DNA of 47,529 nucleotides from Campylobacterota bacterium (GTDB taxonomy: Bacteria; Campylobacterota; Campylobacteria; Campylobacterales; Sulfurovaceae): positions 1-47,529 of the forward strand of contig WGAM01000103.1 of assembly GCA_015494795.1 (NCBI GenBank). The letters run 5' to 3'. The notes beneath the pieces were generated by a model. It saw only the letters and a program-made list of their open reading frames with translations. It did no database searches and was not told the DNA's origin. Within the stretch, counting starts at the first letter, position 1, and the number at the start of each line of letters is the position of its first letter. A program made the position numbers and the translations under genes. Positions 44,360 to 47,529 of the stretch are shown here, one piece after another.

Positions 44360-44371
44360 ATAGAGTTATTG

Positions 44372-44395
44372 GCAATAGAGTTTAAAGCCTATTGC
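44372..44395. terminator. hairpin between convergent genes
   Basis: GCAATAG (44372-44378) pairs with CTATTGC (44389-44395) over the zinc-ribbon gene stop. It lacks a T-run on either strand, so bidirectional termination is only suggested. Confidence 0.4.
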
Positions 44396-44660
44396 TACAA
44401 CTTCTAGTTGCACAACTACCACCATCAATATTAAATATATCTCTATATTTACACTCTCTACACTCAAATGTAACCATTTTTGTACCACTGCACCCACCCC
44501 CTCTCTGGTCAATTATCTCAACTGTTGCTTTATGACACTTTGGGCAGATACCATTTGTAATTGCTAATAGTTTCTCTTTTTTCTCTTTCATAAAATATAT
44601 ATAGCTAACTATTAGTCCAATAATCACAATAAGAAGAAATGCTACTAGATAGAAGTCCAT
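44382..44660 (-). CDS. membrane-anchored zinc-ribbon protein
   Basis: A 92-residue protein with one N-terminal transmembrane helix (about residues 5-24) and a zinc ribbon made by CPKC and CREC, plus a C-terminal Cys pair (SCATRSC). The function is not recognised. Its ATG overlaps the msrBA stop codon, so it is translated with that enzyme. A link to metal or redox stress is possible but unproven. Confidence 0.65.
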   Translation of the reverse strand: MDFYLVAFLLIVIIGLIVSYIYFMKEKKEKLLAITNGICPKCHKATVEIIDQRGGGCSGTKMVTFECRECKYRDIFNIDGGSCATRSCSNRL

Positions 44661-45517
44661 TAAAATCTCTTAATATAGTTATGGCAGTATGGTTTTGAAC
44701 CTCTTAACTTATAGTAGTTTTGATGTTCATGCTCTGCAATATAAAACTTATGTTTTTTTGCATCAATAAGTTTTGTAACAATACTCATTCCACTCTCCTC
44801 TAATTTATCAATAAGTTCAATAATAGTCTCTCTCTCCTCTATATTATTATAGAATATTGCTGATATATATTGAGAGCCTATATCTGGTCCTTGTCCATCT
44901 GCCTGTTCTGGATTATGTATCTCAAAAAATAGTTTTACTAAATCTCTATATAATATAATATCTGGATTATATGTAACTTCAACAGTTTCAATATGTCCTG
45001 TATCTCTATAGCATACATCTTGATATGTTGGATTTTCTAAGTCTCCACCCATATAACCAGAGTTTGCACTTAATACTCCATTCTGTTTGCTAAACCAATA
45101 CTCAACACCCCAAAAACATCCACCTGCAAAATATGCTTTTTTATAACTACTATTTTTGCTAAATGGTTTAAAGTTTAATGATATAGAGTTAACACAGTGT
45201 CTAGTATTTTTAGGTGTAAACTGCTCACCTCTAAAAACATGTCCTAAGTGTCCACCACAATTTGCACAGACAATCTCTACTCTAACACCATCAATATCAG
45301 CTATCTCTTCTACTGCCCCTTTGATAGAGTCATCAAAACTTGGCCAACCTGAACCTGAATTAAATTTGTCATTTGAGTTAAATAGAGGAGAGTTACACTT
45401 TTTACATATATATATACCATCTTCATAGAAGCTATTAAACTTACCACTAAATGGCATCTCTGTTCCCTTCTCCTCTATAACTCTCTTCTCTTCACTATTA
45501 AGCTTATTATATTTCAT
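44660..45517 (-). CDS. msrBA: fused methionine sulfoxide reductase MsrB-MsrA
   Basis: A 285-residue two-domain enzyme. The N-terminal MsrB domain (about 1-125) has zinc pairs CKKC and CANC and the catalytic RHCVNS. The C-terminal MsrA domain (about 126-285) has catalytic GGCFWG and YMGGDLENPTY. Together they repair both R- and S-methionine sulfoxide. The order B then A is the reverse of the better-known MsrA-MsrB fusions. No signal peptide is visible, so it should act in the cytoplasm. The zinc-ribbon gene follows with overlapping stop and start. Confidence 0.93.
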   Translation of the reverse strand: MKYNKLNSEEKRVIEEKGTEMPFSGKFNSFYEDGIYICKKCNSPLFNSNDKFNSGSGWPSFDDSIKGAVEEIADIDGVRVEIVCANCGGHLGHVFRGEQFTPKNTRHCVNSISLNFKPFSKNSSYKKAYFAGGCFWGVEYWFSKQNGVLSANSGYMGGDLENPTYQDVCYRDTGHIETVEVTYNPDIILYRDLVKLFFEIHNPEQADGQGPDIGSQYISAIFYNNIEERETIIELIDKLEESGMSIVTKLIDAKKHKFYIAEHEHQNYYKLRGSKPYCHNYIKRF

Positions 45518-45526
45518 TATTTAGTC

Positions 45527-46891
45527 CTATCTTTTTTGATAGATATAATCTAACATATCTCTATTATCTCTATCTTTTAAATCTCTCTTTTTAAAGTTAA
45601 AACTCTTATATAGAGCTATTGCTACTCTATTTTTAGAAAATACTTCTGCTATTAATCTCTCAATTTTTAATCTATTAAAACCATAATCTATAATTAATTT
45701 CATTAGAATTTTACCAAATCCTCTACCTCTACTATCGGGTCTAACATATAAGCCAAAATCAGCCCTCTTATTAATATAATCTATATTTGTAAAATCAATA
45801 ACTCCAATATCTTCACCTCTATATCTCACTAAAAAATATACTCTATCTCTCAATACTCTTAGTGAATTAATATAATTTAGGTGTTCATCTAAATAGATTA
45901 TCTCTCTATTTAACATCCATTTTCTAATATCTTTATGGTTTCTCCACTCTAAAACTTTCTCTTTTTCACTAAGAGATAAATCTGTAAAGTTAATAAGAGT
46001 AGTATCTAATCTAATTAACATTAAATCTATATACTCTCTAAGTAAATCTCTATTAAATCTATCTAAAATTAACTCTCTCTTCTCTTTTAGATAATTAAAC
46101 ATATCATTTTGATTTTCTGCTGTCTTTATAGCAATAAATGGAATATTCATATAGTCTATCTCATTTAATATAACACTAGGAGTAACTATTGCAAAATCAC
46201 TCTGTCTCATTAGTTTTGCAATTCTGTTTGAGTCTATATGTAGAGTAATATTATCTCTATTTAATATATATCTTTTTAATCTATCTAAATTTATATTTGC
46301 ACTTGAAGTTACTACATGTATATTGAGATTTTTAAATTTACCTGCTACACTCAATATTAGAGGTAAAATTTGAGTATGGTCACTTCCTCCCATTGATAGA
46401 AATAGAGTCTTTTTATTTTTCTCTCTTTTAAACTCATCTCTAACCAATCTATACTCTCTTCCACATCTAACTTCACAACTTTTAGGTAGTAAATTTTTAT
46501 ATCTGCTACTATTTGCACTAATATTATGATTTAATAAAATATCGCAATAGTGCTTTTGATATCTATCATCTAATACCATAATAGTCAATTTAGGATTTAG
46601 AGTTTTAAGTTTTTTCTCAAAATCATAATCTATATCATAGTTATCTATAACTATCATATCTATATCTAATCTCTTAATAACTCTATCAAGCTCATCTATA
46701 CTATTAGATTTTAAAATCTCAACTCTATATCCAGCCTCTTCTATCTTATAGTTTATATTCCCATCTAACTCTTCAGTTGCAAATATAACCTCTCTATACT
46801 CTTTTGCTAAGACTAAATCTCGCATAATATGCCCTGTGCCAATAGTTGAAGATGAATTGGCTCTAAATAAAACTTTTATATCTTTAATCAT
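45527..46891 (-). CDS. pseG: PseG-PseH fusion for pseudaminic acid biosynthesis
   Basis: A 454-residue fusion. Residues 1 to about 290 are PseG, the UDP-sugar hydrolase: FRANSSSTIGTGHIMRD with His21 at the position essential in the family, and LSMGGSD. Residues about 300-454 are PseH, a GNAT acetyltransferase: VLEWRNHKDIRKWMLN and the acetyl-CoA loop RPDSRGRGFG. In C. jejuni these are separate genes. PseH acts before PseG in the pathway to pseudaminic acid, used to glycosylate flagellin. The other pse genes are outside the window. It starts 3 bp after hepT. Confidence 0.93.
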   Translation of the reverse strand: MIKDIKVLFRANSSSTIGTGHIMRDLVLAKEYREVIFATEELDGNINYKIEEAGYRVEILKSNSIDELDRVIKRLDIDMIVIDNYDIDYDFEKKLKTLNPKLTIMVLDDRYQKHYCDILLNHNISANSSRYKNLLPKSCEVRCGREYRLVRDEFKREKNKKTLFLSMGGSDHTQILPLILSVAGKFKNLNIHVVTSSANINLDRLKRYILNRDNITLHIDSNRIAKLMRQSDFAIVTPSVILNEIDYMNIPFIAIKTAENQNDMFNYLKEKRELILDRFNRDLLREYIDLMLIRLDTTLINFTDLSLSEKEKVLEWRNHKDIRKWMLNREIIYLDEHLNYINSLRVLRDRVYFLVRYRGEDIGVIDFTNIDYINKRADFGLYVRPDSRGRGFGKILMKLIIDYGFNRLKIERLIAEVFSKNRVAIALYKSFNFKKRDLKDRDNRDMLDYIYQKR

Positions 46892-46894
46892 AAT

Positions 46895-47338
46895 TTAATC
46901 TTTTAACTGCTTTAAGTTTTTTACTATAAAATCTAAATATCTATTATCATCAATATATGAGTCTATAAGCTCATTTTTTAAGTCAGGTTCAATATTTTTA
47001 ATTAATTTAATAACTATTTTTTCAAAATTATTTATATTATTATGGATAATATTCCAAATCTCATCTGCATCTATACCAAAATATTCATGTGTTATAACAT
47101 TTCTAAAATCTACAATTTTTCTATAATAATTATCTAATAACTTAGCTTTTAATAGATATTTACTAGCCTCTCCAATAATTTGAAACTCTCTAATTACACT
47201 ATCCCAACTTATAAAGTCATAAAGTAACTCTTGAGCATTATTAAATTGTAAAGATACATATTTAATTTTATTTATTGCTATATAAATATCAAAAATAAAT
47301 AGTTCTATATTTCTACCAACTTTTGATATATCATACAT
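46895..47338 (-). CDS. hepT: HEPN toxin, HepT-like (DUF86)
   Basis: A 147-residue HEPN-family protein, all helical, with the RNase motif Rx4HxY as R79-NVIT-H84-E-Y86. Family toxins cleave or inactivate RNA and are silenced when the partner nucleotidyltransferase MntA adds AMP to the Tyr of this motif. The preceding gene is such a partner and overlaps it by 8 nt. It ends 3 bp before the pseG-pseH gene, perhaps in the same transcript. Confidence 0.85.
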   Translation of the reverse strand: MYDISKVGRNIELFIFDIYIAINKIKYVSLQFNNAQELLYDFISWDSVIREFQIIGEASKYLLKAKLLDNYYRKIVDFRNVITHEYFGIDADEIWNIIHNNINNFEKIVIKLIKNIEPDLKNELIDSYIDDNRYLDFIVKNLKQLKD

Positions 47339-47504
47339 AAATAAAATCTTTTTTAATTCTATTTTTTATAAAACTTTTCATACTATCAAAATAACCCATA
47401 TCAATATTTTTATTTAATCTTTTTTCTAAAAAATTTATAGCTTCCATTCTTATAAAGAAATTTTTATCTTTTATTTTTAATATAGCAATATCAATATCAC
47501 TATC
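47331..47504 (-). CDS. mntA: MntA-like nucleotidyltransferase antitoxin, 5' end missing
   Basis: The C-terminal 57 residues of a minimal nucleotidyltransferase. The first real residues are DSDIDIAIL, the DxD part of the GSx10DxD motif, which binds metal and ATP. The N-terminal MYKRQ seen if translated further comes from adapter bases and was left out, so coding sequence ends at 47504. In characterised HepT/MntA pairs this protein modifies the toxin. It overlaps hepT by 8 nt. The upstream part is lost at the contig end. Confidence 0.8.
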   Translation of the reverse strand, partial: DSDIDIAILKIKDKNFFIRMEAINFLEKRLNKNIDMGYFDSMKSFIKNRIKKDFIYV

Positions 47505-47529
47505 CTGTCTCTTATACACATCTCCGAGC
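47505..47529. other. Nextera transposase adapter sequence (artefact)
   Basis: CTGTCTCTTATACACATCT followed by CCGAGC matches the Nextera mosaic end plus adapter. It was left untrimmed at the contig end and is not genomic. Confidence 0.97.

Noticed and set aside
47331-47519. Complete small gene starting MYKRQ
   Set aside because: The first five residues come from the Nextera adapter. The real gene is truncated at 47504.

Overview
The window is a strongly AT-rich stretch of a bacterial chromosome. It most likely comes from a Campylobacterota (epsilonproteobacterial) organism of the Sulfurimonas/Sulfurovum kind, and is probably a draft or metagenomic contig. Supporting evidence: rpoB and rpoC are separate genes (they are fused in Helicobacter and Wolinella); the cluster tRNA-Thr/Tyr/Gly/Thr, tuf, rpmG, tRNA-Trp, secE, nusG, rplKAJL, rpoBC is intact; there is a PseG-PseH pseudaminic acid protein; codon use favours AGA, ATA and TTA; and several secreted redox proteins are present. 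The last 25 bases (47505-47529) match the Nextera transposase adapter, so the right end is a contig end, not biology.

Layout. 1-2628 (minus): an endonuclease I with a C-terminal membrane anchor, then anmK and the start of amgK, two peptidoglycan-recycling kinases. 2881-4549 (plus): a GspL/PilM-N-like and a GspM/PilO-like membrane protein. 4550-9042 (minus): two Opp/Dpp-type ABC permeases flanking a cytochrome c-thioredoxin protein, a small secreted protein, and tsaD. 9071-11358 (minus): an unusual two-subunit fumarate reductase/succinate dehydrogenase. 11655-16151: an NlpC/P60 hydrolase, a Sel1-repeat protein, queD, a lipid-anchored cytochrome c, proC and bamD. 16165-32699 (plus): lon, five tRNAs, and the tuf-rpoC translation/transcription block with several RNA hairpins between genes. 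32713-34529 (plus): a 2-hydroxyacid dehydrogenase and a sugar epimerase directly behind rpoC. 34511-39931 (minus): a 1806-residue secreted Calx-beta protein. 40113-44359: a CCG-domain iron-sulfur protein, lptE, a decayed UDP-glucose dehydrogenase domain and a DUF4153 membrane protein. 44382-47504 (minus): a zinc-ribbon protein, an MsrB-MsrA fusion, a PseG-PseH fusion, and a HepT/MntA toxin-antitoxin pair cut by the contig end.

Shared themes are envelope maintenance (AnmK/AmgK, NlpC/P60, BamD, LptE, pseudaminic acid), periplasmic redox chemistry (cytochromes, thioredoxin, Msr, fumarate reductase) and core gene expression. No prophage, insertion sequence, CRISPR array or rRNA was seen. The least explained items are two related intergenic inverted-repeat elements with Shine-Dalgarno-like loops (about 11448-11600 and 14490-14623), a three-arm switch-like hairpin between nusG and rplK, and the flavoprotein lacking the covalent-FAD histidine. 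No complete new defence or mobile system is evident.
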